Part shown: positions 1-8,608 of the stretch, piece by piece
Numbering within the stretch: position 1 is the stretch's first letter
Layout of the letters: each line of letters opens with the position of its first letter
NCBI GenBank assembly: GCA_963759235.1
Contig: CAVWYO010000006.1
Span: 620,001-684,000 of the forward strand
Origin: Bauldia sp963759235
GTDB lineage: Bacteria; Pseudomonadota; Alphaproteobacteria; Rhizobiales; Kaistiaceae
DNA: 64,000 bases
Direction: 5' to 3'
The notes under the pieces: generated by a model
What the model saw: the letters and a program-made list of their open reading frames with translations, nothing else
The model's database searches: none
Told to the model about the DNA's origin: nothing
Translations under genes and position numbers: made by a program

Positions 1-146
1 TCGGCCGCCTTGACGACGTTGCCGGGGCGAAGCGGCCCCGACACGTCGGCGCGGGACCAGAGGTTGAAGGTTACAGTCTCCTGAGCCCATGCCGAAGTCG
101 AAAGAAGCGCCGCTACCGCCAGCGCACCGATGATCGTTCTGGTCAT
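1..146 (-). CDS. Extracellular solute-binding protein, N-terminal fragment
   Basis: Only the first 48 codons lie in the window; the gene continues past the left edge. The translation starts MTRTIIGALAVAALLSTSAW and then reads AQETVTFNLWSRADVSGPLRP, so there is a classical Sec signal peptide with cleavage after AWA, followed by the TFNLWSR-type start of a mature periplasmic binding protein of an ABC importer. A strong ribosome-binding site (AGGAGGTG) lies 6-13 bases upstream of the ATG at 146. The family assignment rests on a short stretch, so sugar specificity is only an inference from the sugar-related neighbours. Confidence 0.6.
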   Translation of the reverse strand, partial: MTRTIIGALAVAALLSTSAWAQETVTFNLWSRADVSGPLRPGNVVKAA

Positions 147-418
147 TGTCTGCACCTCCTCTGGGTGGGGTCCCGGTCGCGAACAGAGCGATCGGTGGCC
201 GTCCTCGTTAGCGCCGCTTTGTTACAGTTCCGTGGAACCCTTTGGATAAGATCGTTTCCTCCGGCGGCGCTTTCGGGAGTCTATCCAGAACTACCCTTAG
301 CCGGCAATCTTTTCCGGTGGCGAAGGCCGCCTGTGAAACGCGCCGGCGTTTGACTTCCTCGCGACGCGATGATGTATCGCGGTGCCGCATAGACATCCCA
401 GCCAGTCGAGGCCCGTCC

Positions 419-1231
419 GTGGACCACCAGCAACTTGAGGAACGCGCGCGCGTTGCCGAGGATGCCGTTCGCCAAGCCGCGGTGCTGGCCATGGATTTCT
501 TCGGGCGGCGAGGGGAGCTGAAGGTCGACAGCAAGGGCCTGCAGGACCTTGTCAGCCAGGCCGACCGCGATTGCGAAGCGGTAATCGCTACATCCCTGGA
601 GCGCAGGTTTCCCGCCAATTCGTTCCTCGGCGAGGAAGGCGGCCTGAAACTGAGGGGGCCGATGCTGTGGGTCGTCGACCCGATCGACGGCACATCCAAT
701 TTTGTGCGCGGCATCGCCCATTGGTGCCTGTCGCTCGGTCTTGTCGTCGACAGCCGCGCTCTCCTCGGTTTCATCTACGACCCGGTGGCCGACGAGATGT
801 TCTCGGCGATAAGCGGCGGCGGGGCGCGCCTCAACGGCTCGCCGATCCGGGTCAGCGGCGAAACCGACATTCGGCGCGCCCGTATCGGGCTCGGCTTCTC
901 CTACCGGCGGCCGGTGGCGCCGCACGCCACGGACGTGCGGACGCTGCTCGATGCCGGCTGCGAGTATCTCCGCCTCGGTTCCGGCGCCCTCGGCCTCGCC
1001 TATACGGCGGCCGGCCGCCTCGACGGCTATTTCGAGCGCCACATCAACCTATGGGACGTCGCCGCCGGGCTCGTCATCGTCAATGAGGCCGGCGGGCAAC
1101 TCAATGACTTCCTGACGGAGGACGTCGTCGCTAAGGGCAACGAGATCCTGGCCGCAACGCCGGCACTGTTCGATCGCTTGCGCGGCCTACTTGATCGAGC
1201 CAGGAACGGCACGGCCGAGCCGGCTTCGTAG
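419..1231 (+). CDS. Inositol monophosphatase family protein
   Basis: Mg-dependent phosphatase of the inositol monophosphatase/HisN/CysQ superfamily, about 270 aa, which is family length. Visible motifs are GEEGG (metal-binding Glu), DPIDGTSNF (the DxIDGT metal site) and NLWDVAAGLVIVNEAGG near the C-terminus (the WD motif). I chose the GTG at 419 (VDHQQLEERARVAEDAV) because the longer frame from 242 adds an Arg-rich stretch unlike the family. The gene is convergent with the sugar permease downstream, with only 3 bases between the stops. The substrate (inositol phosphate, histidinol phosphate or another) cannot be read from the sequence; proximity to a sugar importer and a sugar kinase suggests a sugar or polyol phosphate. 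Confidence 0.85.
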   Translation: MDHQQLEERARVAEDAVRQAAVLAMDFFGRRGELKVDSKGLQDLVSQADRDCEAVIATSLERRFPANSFLGEEGGLKLRGPMLWVVDPIDGTSNFVRGIAHWCLSLGLVVDSRALLGFIYDPVADEMFSAISGGGARLNGSPIRVSGETDIRRARIGLGFSYRRPVAPHATDVRTLLDAGCEYLRLGSGALGLAYTAAGRLDGYFERHINLWDVAAGLVIVNEAGGQLNDFLTEDVVAKGNEILAATPALFDRLRGLLDRARNGTAEPAS

Positions 1232-1234
1232 CCC

Positions 1235-2197
1235 CTATCTGAGCCGCTTCCAGAGCGAGCTGGAGGCGACCGCCGCGATGATGATCACCCCGACGAGGAT
1301 GTCGCGCACATAGCTGTCGACGCTCATCTGGGTCAGGCCGTTGTCGAGGGCGCCGAGGATGAGGACGCCGATCAGCGTCGCGTGGACCCGCGGCTCGCCC
1401 TCCTCGCTCATGGTCATGCCGAGAAACACGGCGGCGATCGCCGTCAGCATCAGTCCGCTGCCCTGGGTCGGATTGGCCGAGGCGACGCGGCTCGCATACA
1501 TGAGGCCGGCAACCGCCGCCCCGAAGCCGGTCAGCGCGAAGGCGACGAGCCGCAGGCGCTTGATCCTCACACCGCTCAGCCGCGCCGCTTCGCGGTTGCC
1601 GCCGATGGCGTAGAGCCGGCGGCCGAAGGTCGTCTGCTCGAGGAGCACCCAGACCAGCACCACCACGAAGATGGCAACGATGGTCAGATAGGGGAGGGCA
1701 AGGGGCTGGCCGCCGATCGTGCCGAGCGGCAGACCGTCGCGGGCGAAGCCGGAAAAGCTCCGCGGGATGTCGCGGCCGAAGATCGTCTTGCCGCCGCTGA
1801 TCAAAAAGGCGGCACCGGAGAAGACGGTGAGCGTCGCCAGCGTGGCGATGAACGGTAGGATGCCGATCAGGCTGACCAGCACGCCGTTGACGGCACCGCC
1901 GAGAAGACCGACCAGGAGCGCAATGGCGACCGCCGCCCACACCGGATAGCCGAAAGTGAAGAGAACCGCGGCGACCACCCCGGCAAGGCTCGCCATCGAG
2001 CCGACGCTGAGGTCGAAATCGCCCATCACCATGACGATGGTCATCGACGCGGCGACGACGGTCAGCATGCTGACCTGCTGGCTGATGTTGAGCCAGTTGC
2101 GTCCGGTCAGGAAGGTGTCGGGCAGGCTGAGCGAGAAGAACACCAGAATGGCGGCAAAGCCGATCAGCGTGCCGTAGCGCCGGAGGAGCGAGGCCAC
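1235..2197 (-). CDS. Ribose-type sugar ABC transporter permease (RbsC family)
   Basis: Integral inner-membrane subunit of a CUT2 sugar importer, 320 aa, starting at a GTG (MASLLRRYGTLIGFAAI). Hydrophobic segments run through the whole protein. The family motif is visible as MVMGDFDLSVGSMASLAG around residues 55-75, and the AIGGNREAARLSGV coupling loop that contacts the ATPase lies around residue 200. It is the last gene of the leftward operon binding protein-ATPase-permease, 82 bases after the ATPase gene. Substrate is not determined by sequence; the divergent FGGY kinase suggests a pentose or polyol. Confidence 0.9.
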   Translation of the reverse strand: MASLLRRYGTLIGFAAILVFFSLSLPDTFLTGRNWLNISQQVSMLTVVAASMTIVMVMGDFDLSVGSMASLAGVVAAVLFTFGYPVWAAVAIALLVGLLGGAVNGVLVSLIGILPFIATLATLTVFSGAAFLISGGKTIFGRDIPRSFSGFARDGLPLGTIGGQPLALPYLTIVAIFVVVLVWVLLEQTTFGRRLYAIGGNREAARLSGVRIKRLRLVAFALTGFGAAVAGLMYASRVASANPTQGSGLMLTAIAAVFLGMTMSEEGEPRVHATLIGVLILGALDNGLTQMSVDSYVRDILVGVIIIAAVASSSLWKRLR

Positions 2198-2279
2198 GGC
2201 CTACCGTCCGCGTCCGAAAGTCTGCGATGCACGGCGGTGCGGTTTCATCCCACCCCGGTTCGGGGAGCGACGCGCGTGG

Positions 2280-3824
2280 CTATGGCGCGGCTCTGCGTTC
2301 ACCGGTCCGTGTTCCTGATGGCTCGCGACCGTAGCAATGGTTGAGCAGAGCCTCCTCGCTGAGCCCGTCGGCGTCGAGGATGGCGGCGAGCGCCCCGTCC
2401 CGCATCACAATGATGCGGTCGCAGAGGCCGAGCAGCTCGGGGAAGTCGGAGGAGGCGATCAGCACCGCCATGCCCTTGGCGCTCCATTCCCGGATGAGGG
2501 AATAAATGTCGAACTTGGCGCCGACATCGACACCACGGGTCGGCTCGTCGAGGAGAAGGACGTCCGGCCGGCCGGACAGCGCCTTGGCGAAGACGACCTT
2601 CTGCTGGTTGCCGCCGCTCAGCTCGTAGCAGAGTTGGCGCGGCCCCCGTGCCTTCAATCGCACCTCGGCGCCGCGCTTGACCGCAAGCGCCCGCTCCTTG
2701 CGCCGCGCGAGAAACACGCCGCCGTGGCTGAAGCGGCCGAGATGGGGGAGCGTGATGTTTTCGGCGACGCCGCGCGACAGGACGAGACCCTCCGAGCGGC
2801 GCTCGCGCGGCACATAGGCGAGGCCCGCCCGCCATGCGGCGGCAAGGCCGTGCGGCCGGCCTTCCCTCCCGCCGAGCGCGACGCGGCCGTGGCGCGCCCG
2901 GTCGGCGCCGATCAGAAGCCGCAGCACGTCGCTCTGGCCGGCGCCGGCAAGGCCGGCGATGCCGACGATCTCGCCTTTGTGCAGGGCGAAGCTGAGCGGG
3001 CTAAGGCGCGCGCCTTGCAGATCGCGCACGGCGAGCGCCACCTCCGAGCCGGCCGGTGCGAGCGAGCGCGGATAGGCTTCCTCCACCTTGCGGCCGGTCA
3101 TCATGCGGATGATCTCTTCCTGCGAGGTCTCGGCGATCGCCTTTGTCGCGATGACCGCCCCGTCGCGCAATACGGTGACGCGATCGCAGAGCCGTATCAC
3201 CTCGTCGAGGCGATGCGAGACGTAAAGGACCGAGCGGCCCGAGCGGCGGACTTCGCGGAGGACCGCGAACAGGCGCTCCGCCTCCTCGCCGGTCAGCGCC
3301 GCCGTCGGCTCGTCCATCACATAGGCCCGCGCCGCGGTTCCGGCGCTGTCGAGGAAGGCGACGGAGATGGAAACCAGCATCCGGTCGCCGACCCCGAGCC
3401 GCCCCATCTTGCGGCGCGGGTCGACATGCGAAATGCCGAGCCGGCCGAGCGCCTGTCGGGCCTCGGCGGCGAGCCGGTCCCAGTCGATCAGGCCGCCGAG
3501 ACGCCGCGGATAGGGGCGGCCGAGGAAGATGTTCTCGGCGACCGAGAGCGTCGGCACGACGTTCAGCTCCTGATGGATGAAGCGCAGTCCCTGCGCGAAG
3601 GCGGCATTCGGGCCGTCGATCACCACGCGGCGTCCGTCGATGGCGATCTCCGCCTCGTCCGCCGCCACCACGCCGGCAAGGATCCTGATGAGCGTCGACT
3701 TGCCCGCGCCGTTCTCGCCCATCAGGGCGTGGATTTCGCCGGGCGCGATCGTCAGCGAGACGGCGCGGAGCGCCGGCACGCCGGCATAAGCCTTGGAGAC
3801 GTTGGCGAGCGTGAGCAGGCTCAT
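2280..3824 (-). CDS. Sugar ABC transporter ATP-binding protein, tandem ATPase domains (RbsA/MglA family)
   Basis: Energising subunit of the CUT2 importer, 514 aa with two ABC domains in one chain. The N-terminal domain has Walker A GENGAGKST and Walker B YVMDEPTAAL. The C-terminal domain has the signature LSGGNQQKVVFAK and Walker B VLLLDEPTRGVD, and its Walker A is degenerate (GLAGAGQS), as is normal for this subfamily. The length matches RbsA. It lies between the binding-protein gene upstream, separated by a 253-base gap containing palindromic repeats, and the permease gene downstream. Cytoplasmic, membrane-associated. Confidence 0.92.
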   Translation of the reverse strand: MSLLTLANVSKAYAGVPALRAVSLTIAPGEIHALMGENGAGKSTLIRILAGVVAADEAEIAIDGRRVVIDGPNAAFAQGLRFIHQELNVVPTLSVAENIFLGRPYPRRLGGLIDWDRLAAEARQALGRLGISHVDPRRKMGRLGVGDRMLVSISVAFLDSAGTAARAYVMDEPTAALTGEEAERLFAVLREVRRSGRSVLYVSHRLDEVIRLCDRVTVLRDGAVIATKAIAETSQEEIIRMMTGRKVEEAYPRSLAPAGSEVALAVRDLQGARLSPLSFALHKGEIVGIAGLAGAGQSDVLRLLIGADRARHGRVALGGREGRPHGLAAAWRAGLAYVPRERRSEGLVLSRGVAENITLPHLGRFSHGGVFLARRKERALAVKRGAEVRLKARGPRQLCYELSGGNQQKVVFAKALSGRPDVLLLDEPTRGVDVGAKFDIYSLIREWSAKGMAVLIASSDFPELLGLCDRIIVMRDGALAAILDADGLSEEALLNHCYGREPSGTRTGERRAAP

Positions 3825-3908
3825 CGCGTGGTGCGATCGATCGGACCAGAACGGCAGCGGTCACGACCGCCGATCATCGCAGCATCGCCCGCCCACCGAG
3901 GCGCCAAT

Positions 3909-4030
3909 CCTTCCCGGAACGGGGAGGGCGGATTCGCTCGGCAAAGCCGAGTGAAGACGGGTGGGGTCCGACATCGGAGATGCCCCACCCACCATGCTTC
4001 GCATGGTCCCCCCTCCCCTGACGGGGAGGG
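3909..4030. repeat. Cluster of intergenic palindromes (rhizobial RIME-like repeat)
   Basis: Five inverted repeats are packed into 122 bases between the binding-protein and ATPase genes. They are CCTTCCC/GGGGAGG (3909-3927, imperfect), CTCGGC-AAA-GCCGAG (3937-3951), GGGTGGGG/CCCCACCC (3959-3990) enclosing TCCGA-CA-TCGGA, ACCATGC-TTC-GCATGGT (3991-4007) and CCCTCCCC-TGAC-GGGGAGGG (4011-4030). This layout resembles the mosaic intergenic palindromic elements common in rhizobial genomes. In the operon transcript it would fold strongly and could shield the upstream binding-protein mRNA from decay. No second copy was noticed in the window. Confidence 0.75.
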
Positions 4031-4077
4031 ATTTCGAGTGGCACCGTCGCGCCTCGTGCGTCCGCGGACGGCCGCGC

Positions 4078-5040
4078 CTATTTCGTCTCCCCGACATTGG
4101 CCTGGGTGATCAGCTTGGTCGGCACGTAGATGACGTTCTGCCGGATCTTCTCGCCGGCGAGCGTGCGGGCGACCGCGTCGGCGGTGGTGGACCCGATGCC
4201 CTGGAAGTCCTGCGCCATCGAGGCCTCGAAATTGCCGCCGGCGGCGATCGCTTCGCGCGCCTGCGGATTGGCGTCCATTCCGGTGATGACGATTCCTTCT
4301 CCGCCGCGGCCGGCGGCCTCGATCGCCTGCAGGGCGCCGAGCGCCGGCTGATCCCACGCCGCCCATACCGCCTTGATGCTGCCGGGATCGGGATTGGCCG
4401 CCAGGATCGCCTCCATCTTGGCCCGCGAATCGGCGATGCCGCCGTCGGCGACGTCGGGGGTCACCCGGTCGATGACCTTGATGTCGGGGAAGTTCGAGAA
4501 CACCGCGTCGGCGATATGGCCGCGCACCTGAACCGGCGGAAAGGCGTCATAGACGAACATGACGACGTTGCCGGCTCCGTCGATGCGATTGGCGACATAG
4601 ACGGCGGTCTCGGCTGCCATCGCGTAGCCGTTGCTGGTGACATTGGTGACGAGGAGCGGATCGCTGCCGGCGTCCATGCCGAAGACCGGAATGCCGGCGT
4701 CCTTGGCCGTCTGCAGGCCGGCCGCCACCTGCGCCGGATCGACATTGATGACGATCGCGTCGACCTTCTGATTGACCACGTCCTCGATGCGGCTGATCAC
4801 CGCGGCGACATCGCCCTTGGTGTCGATGACGTTGACGTCCCAACCCTTGTCCTTTGCGGCGGCCTGGAAGCCCTCGACATAGAACTGGGTTCCCGGCTGG
4901 GCGAGATAGGGTGTGATGACGGCAACCTTGGGCTGCGCATAGGCGGCGCCGGCGAGCGACGCGAAGGCGATCGCCACGACCCCGACAACCCATTTGTGTA
5001 GCGAACCGGCGGCTGAACGACCGTACATTTGTCCCTCCAA
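4078..5040 (-). CDS. Periplasmic sugar-binding protein (RbsB family)
   Basis: Substrate-binding subunit of the CUT2 importer, 320 aa. The N-terminus has a signal peptide with a hydrophobic core and cleavage near AAYAQP. The mature protein starts KVAVITPYLAQPGTQFYVEG, typical of the LacI-like periplasmic binding fold, and GWDVNVIDTKGD and AIVINVDPAQVAAGLQTAKDAGIPV match the first and second strands of the sugar pocket. The ATG at 5040 is preceded by GGAGGG. It is the first gene of the leftward operon; the 143-base gap to the divergent kinase presumably holds promoters for both directions. The ligand is unknown. Confidence 0.9.
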   Translation of the reverse strand: MEGQMYGRSAAGSLHKWVVGVVAIAFASLAGAAYAQPKVAVITPYLAQPGTQFYVEGFQAAAKDKGWDVNVIDTKGDVAAVISRIEDVVNQKVDAIVINVDPAQVAAGLQTAKDAGIPVFGMDAGSDPLLVTNVTSNGYAMAAETAVYVANRIDGAGNVVMFVYDAFPPVQVRGHIADAVFSNFPDIKVIDRVTPDVADGGIADSRAKMEAILAANPDPGSIKAVWAAWDQPALGALQAIEAAGRGGEGIVITGMDANPQAREAIAAGGNFEASMAQDFQGIGSTTADAVARTLAGEKIRQNVIYVPTKLITQANVGETK

Positions 5041-5183
5041 GATGCGGAAATCCCTCTGACTTCTTGCTTGTGGCGCGGCGCGTCCGCAATATCGCCAGGC
5101 GCCCGCTTCGCTTCCTCGCCGAAAACTATAGGGGATGCGCGAGGCAAAAAGCCATAGTCACGGGCGCGGCATGGGAGGGCGAC

Positions 5184-6707
5184 GTGGCAGAAGCCACCGT
5201 GATCGGCATCGATGTGGGGACGGCTGCGGTCAAGGCGGTCCTCATGGACCTCGACGGCAACGCCCTGGCCACCTTCGCGCGGCTCTATCCGACCAGCCGC
5301 CCGCATCCCGGCCATGTCGAGCAAGACCCGCGCGACTGGATGGACGGGGTGCTCGCGGCGCTCGACGGTTTTGCCAAGGCACATGACCTTGGCGGCCTGG
5401 TAGGCATCGGCCTTTGCTCGCAGGTCAACACCCACGTTTTCGTCGACGGGGCCGGCGAGCCGCTCTTGCCGGCGATGGTATGGCAGGACGGACGCTGCGG
5501 CGACGAGGCGGCGCTCCTCGATGCCCGGATCACGCCCGAGCAGAAGATGGACTGGTTCGGCGGCCCGATGCCGATCGACGCGAGCCACGTCCTTGCCCGC
5601 ATGGCCTATGTGGCGCGGTTCCATCCCGATCTCTACGCCCGCACGCGCCATGTGCTCCTGCCCAAGGACTATTGCGCGCTGAAGCTCACCGGCGCGGTCG
5701 CGACCGATCCGATCGCGGCAGTCGGCCTGGTCGACGGCGAGCTGAACTACATCGCGGACCTGATCGGCCTCGTCCCCGGCGCCAGGGAGAAACTCGCACC
5801 GCTCCGCGCGTTCACCCATCGGGTGGGCGACGTGCGCGCCGGGCTCCCATGCGCGGGCGTGCCTGTCTTCGTCGGCGCGATGGACGCGTGGGCAGGCATG
5901 TTCGGCATTGGCGTCACCCGCGACGGCGACGCGATGTATCTGAGCGGCACCAGCGAGGTGCTCGGCATCGTCTCGCGGCGGCGGGTGCCGACGCCGGGCG
6001 TCATCGTCTTCCCTTCCTACCAGGGGATTACCCTGCATGTGGCGCCGACCCAATCAGGCGGCGCCTCGCTGGCCTGGCTCTCTACTCTCCTCGGCCGGAG
6101 CCCCGACGACCTCTCGGCGCTGGTTGCCGCCACACCGCCCTCCGCCTCGGTGCCTTTATTCCTGCCCCATCTCCAGGGCGAGCGGGCCCCGTTCTGGGAC
6201 ATCAGATCGCGCGGCGTCTTCGCCCGCGTCGAGACCGCGACCGGCCCGGGCGAACTGAGCCGGTCGGTGATGGAGGGGGTCGCCTTCTCGGCGCGGCTCG
6301 CCTTCGAGGCGGTCGAGCATTCCACCGGCTTCGTCGTCGACCGCCTCAATATCGGCGGCGGCGGTGCCCGGTCCGATGCCTGGTGCCAGATCCGCGCCGA
6401 TGCCCTCGGCAAGGCGCTTCGCCGCGTGCACGTGCTCGATGCCGGCACGCTCGGCGCCGCCGTCATCGCCGGTGTCGGGGCCGGCGCCATGCCGTCGCTC
6501 GAAACGGCGGCCGAGCGGCTCGTCGCCTTCGAGCGGACCTTCGAGCCCGATCCGCGTACGCGCGGCTACTACGACACGAAGTTCGGCAAGTATCAGGAGC
6601 TCTACGCCGATCTGAAGCCGTTCAACGACGGCTATGATTGCCCGGCGTCGGGCGTCGTCTCGCAAAGCGGGGACGAAACGCCTTCGGAGGCGCAAGCCGT
6701 CAATTGA
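5184..6707 (+). CDS. FGGY-family carbohydrate kinase, xylulokinase-like
   Basis: ATP-dependent sugar kinase of the FGGY family, about 507 aa. The N-terminal domain opens with VIGIDVGTAAVKAVLMDLDG (phosphate-binding loop 1). MVWQDGR and MDAWAG match conserved xylulokinase positions, and the C-terminal domain has LNIGGGGARSDAWCQI (adenosine loop). The GTG at 5184 follows GGGAGGG at ideal spacing; longer frames from 5064 add a basic leader unlike the family. It is divergent from the ribose-type importer, so it probably phosphorylates the imported sugar. D-xylulose, ribulose and a polyol-derived ketose are all possible. Confidence 0.88.
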   Translation: MAEATVIGIDVGTAAVKAVLMDLDGNALATFARLYPTSRPHPGHVEQDPRDWMDGVLAALDGFAKAHDLGGLVGIGLCSQVNTHVFVDGAGEPLLPAMVWQDGRCGDEAALLDARITPEQKMDWFGGPMPIDASHVLARMAYVARFHPDLYARTRHVLLPKDYCALKLTGAVATDPIAAVGLVDGELNYIADLIGLVPGAREKLAPLRAFTHRVGDVRAGLPCAGVPVFVGAMDAWAGMFGIGVTRDGDAMYLSGTSEVLGIVSRRRVPTPGVIVFPSYQGITLHVAPTQSGGASLAWLSTLLGRSPDDLSALVAATPPSASVPLFLPHLQGERAPFWDIRSRGVFARVETATGPGELSRSVMEGVAFSARLAFEAVEHSTGFVVDRLNIGGGGARSDAWCQIRADALGKALRRVHVLDAGTLGAAVIAGVGAGAMPSLETAAERLVAFERTFEPDPRTRGYYDTKFGKYQELYADLKPFNDGYDCPASGVVSQSGDETPSEAQAVN

Positions 6708-6717
6708 CGCGGATCAA
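6704..6717 (+). promoter_or_regulatory. FNR/FixK-type binding site upstream of the universal stress gene
   Basis: The sequence TTGAC-GCGG-ATCAA matches the TTGAY-N4-RTCAA palindrome bound by FNR, FnrL and FixK regulators in alphaproteobacteria. It overlaps the stop codon of the preceding kinase and ends 65 bases before the start of the stress-protein gene, a distance that allows the usual position near -41.5 with a short leader. The match is seen directly; oxygen-responsive control is inference. Confidence 0.65.
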
Positions 6718-6782
6718 TCGCAACGCCGGAAAATTCTGTTGAAGAAATAGGCAGCAACGGGTTCGATGCAGGCGGAGGGATT

Positions 6783-7574
6783 ATGCAGTTCGCCGATATC
6801 CTCATCTGTATGGATGACTCCCCACCGGGGCGCACTCGCACGGAACTCGCCCTGGCTTTGGCGGCGCGATCGGGTGCCCGCGTTGTTGGCTACTATTCGC
6901 CGTGGCGTCCGGACACGCCGCGTGACGCGGCCGCGACCCAGCAGAGAACGGCGGAGGATGCGGCTGTCGAGTTCGAACGGCAGCTCAAGACAATGAGCCT
7001 CGAGGGCATGTGGGTTCTCGGCGGCGCGCGGGGCGGCGAAGACGATATCGTCAAATACGCCATGTGCGCCGACCTGGTCGTGGTCGGCCTCGGCATCCCC
7101 GACGATCCGGCATCGAATCCGCCGGGTATCAATGTCGAGCAGATCGTCGTCGGATGCGGTCGCCCGGTGCTTGGGATGCCGATCGTCAGTGTGGGACCGG
7201 ACGTCGGCCGCAAGATATTGATCGCCTGGGACGGCAGTCGCGAGTCGACGCGGGCCCTCCACGACGCCGTTCCCTTCCTGCGCGAGGCGGAGACGGTCAC
7301 GCTCGCCTCGATCGCCGGCGATACGCTGTCGGCGCGCTCGCCGAACGGCGTCATCGCCCACCTGAAGCGCCTAGGGGTCTCGGCGACCATCGACACCGAG
7401 ATGGACCTGCAATTGCCGATCGGCGAGGAAATCCTGAGCCGGATCGAGAGGGAGGAAATCGACCTGCTCGTCGCCGGTGCGTTCGGCCACTCGCGGCTGC
7501 GCGAACATCTCCTCGGCGGCGTCAGCACGACCTTGCTCCACCAGATGATGGTTCCGGTGCTGGTTTCTCACTGA
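6783..7574 (+). CDS. Universal stress protein, tandem UspA domains
   Basis: Cytoplasmic stress protein of 263 aa, about twice a single UspA domain. The first half (MQFADILICMDDSPPGRTRT) is a degenerate domain. The second half, from KILIAWDGSRESTRALHDAV, carries the ATP-loop motif GAFGHSRLREHLLGGVST near the C-terminus. GGAGGGA lies just before the ATG. Tandem proteins of this kind are commonly induced by low oxygen or growth arrest, and a near-perfect FNR/FixK box at 6704-6717 is consistent with that. It is transcribed alone, between the sugar kinase and the convergent dehydratase gene. Confidence 0.9.
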   Translation: MQFADILICMDDSPPGRTRTELALALAARSGARVVGYYSPWRPDTPRDAAATQQRTAEDAAVEFERQLKTMSLEGMWVLGGARGGEDDIVKYAMCADLVVVGLGIPDDPASNPPGINVEQIVVGCGRPVLGMPIVSVGPDVGRKILIAWDGSRESTRALHDAVPFLREAETVTLASIAGDTLSARSPNGVIAHLKRLGVSATIDTEMDLQLPIGEEILSRIEREEIDLLVAGAFGHSRLREHLLGGVSTTLLHQMMVPVLVSH

Positions 7575-7672
7575 AGCGGAATGCTCCGAGGCCGAGTCGC
7601 CTGGCGACCTCATCCTCCCATCGTCCCGCTTTCAGGGCAGGAGAGGGGCCGGTCCGTCGCCCATCCGACGGG

Positions 7673-8602
7673 TCAGTTCGATGGCACGCCGTCGTTGCCG
7701 CTTCCGCAAAGGATGACCACCGCCTTCTCGTTGCCGACGCCGGCGTGGCCGTTCTCCACCGCGGCGACCGCCGTGGCGGCACCGAGCTCGATCGCAAGTC
7801 CCGTCGCCCGCCACAGCCACCGCGCCGCCTCGATTGGCTCATCCTCCGGGACGAGCACCAGATCGTCGACGTATCGCTGCACCGTCTCGAAATTGATCGG
7901 CTCGGTGGTCCGCGCCGCGAGAATCGGAACGTTGGTGACGAAGGATTCGATCTTGACGATATGCCCGGCCTGGCGCGCGCCATAGAGGGTGGGACAGCCC
8001 TCAGTCTCGACGCCGACCAGCCGGACGCCGGGCCGCCGCTGTTTGATCGCCTCGGCGATGCCGCTGATCAAGCCGCCGCCGCCGATCGACACCACCACCG
8101 TCTCGACGTCGGGCATGTCCGCGAGGATTTCGAGGCCGATGGTCCCCTGGCCGGCGATCACCGGTGGCTGGGCGAACGGATGGAGCAGCGTCGCGCCGGT
8201 TTCGGCCGCGAGCTGCTTGCCGGCCTCCCAGCTGAGGTCCCAGTGCTCGCCGATCACGTGGAGCTCGGCCCCGAACGAGCGGATGCGGTCGCGGGCGAGT
8301 TCGGTCGAGCCGGTCATCACGATGACGCGGGCCGGGATGGAGAGCTCGCGGGCGGCACAGGCGACGGCGGCGCCGAAATTGCCGCCCGAGGCGGTGACCA
8401 CGCCGCGCGACCGGGTTTCTTCGGGGATGGAGAGGATCGCATTGAAGGCGCCGCGCGCCTTGAACGAGCCGGAGACCTGCAGGCATTCGGGCTTGAACCA
8501 CAAATTCGGCCTGTCGCCCGAAGGAGCCGCCGGGACGAGCGGCGTCCGCCTGATGTGGCCGCGTATCCGCGCCGCCGCCTCGGTATAGGCGCTCGCCTCC
8601 AT
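7673..8602 (-). CDS. Threonine/serine dehydratase-like PLP enzyme
   Basis: Fold-type II PLP enzyme, 309 aa, catalysing beta-elimination of water and ammonia from a beta-hydroxy amino acid or acting as a racemase. The PLP lysine is in SGSFKARGAFNAI (about residue 47), the phosphate-cradling tetraglycine loop is VVSIGGGGLISGIAEAI and the C-terminal CGSGNDG is conserved. It lacks the regulatory ACT domain of biosynthetic IlvA, so it is a catabolic type, close in size to TdcB and EutB. It is the last gene after two permeases (6-base gap). A RidA-family gene in the same cluster suggests that its enamine product is dealt with by RidA. The exact substrate is unknown. Confidence 0.85.
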   Translation of the reverse strand: MEASAYTEAAARIRGHIRRTPLVPAAPSGDRPNLWFKPECLQVSGSFKARGAFNAILSIPEETRSRGVVTASGGNFGAAVACAARELSIPARVIVMTGSTELARDRIRSFGAELHVIGEHWDLSWEAGKQLAAETGATLLHPFAQPPVIAGQGTIGLEILADMPDVETVVVSIGGGGLISGIAEAIKQRRPGVRLVGVETEGCPTLYGARQAGHIVKIESFVTNVPILAARTTEPINFETVQRYVDDLVLVPEDEPIEAARWLWRATGLAIELGAATAVAAVENGHAGVGNEKAVVILCGSGNDGVPSN

Positions 8603-8608
8603 GGTCGA

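Noticed and set aside
2337..4109. Long open frame of 590 codons antisense to the ribose-type ATPase
   Set aside because: Arg/Asp/His-rich with no domains; it mirrors the real ATPase frame, a common effect in GC-rich DNA.
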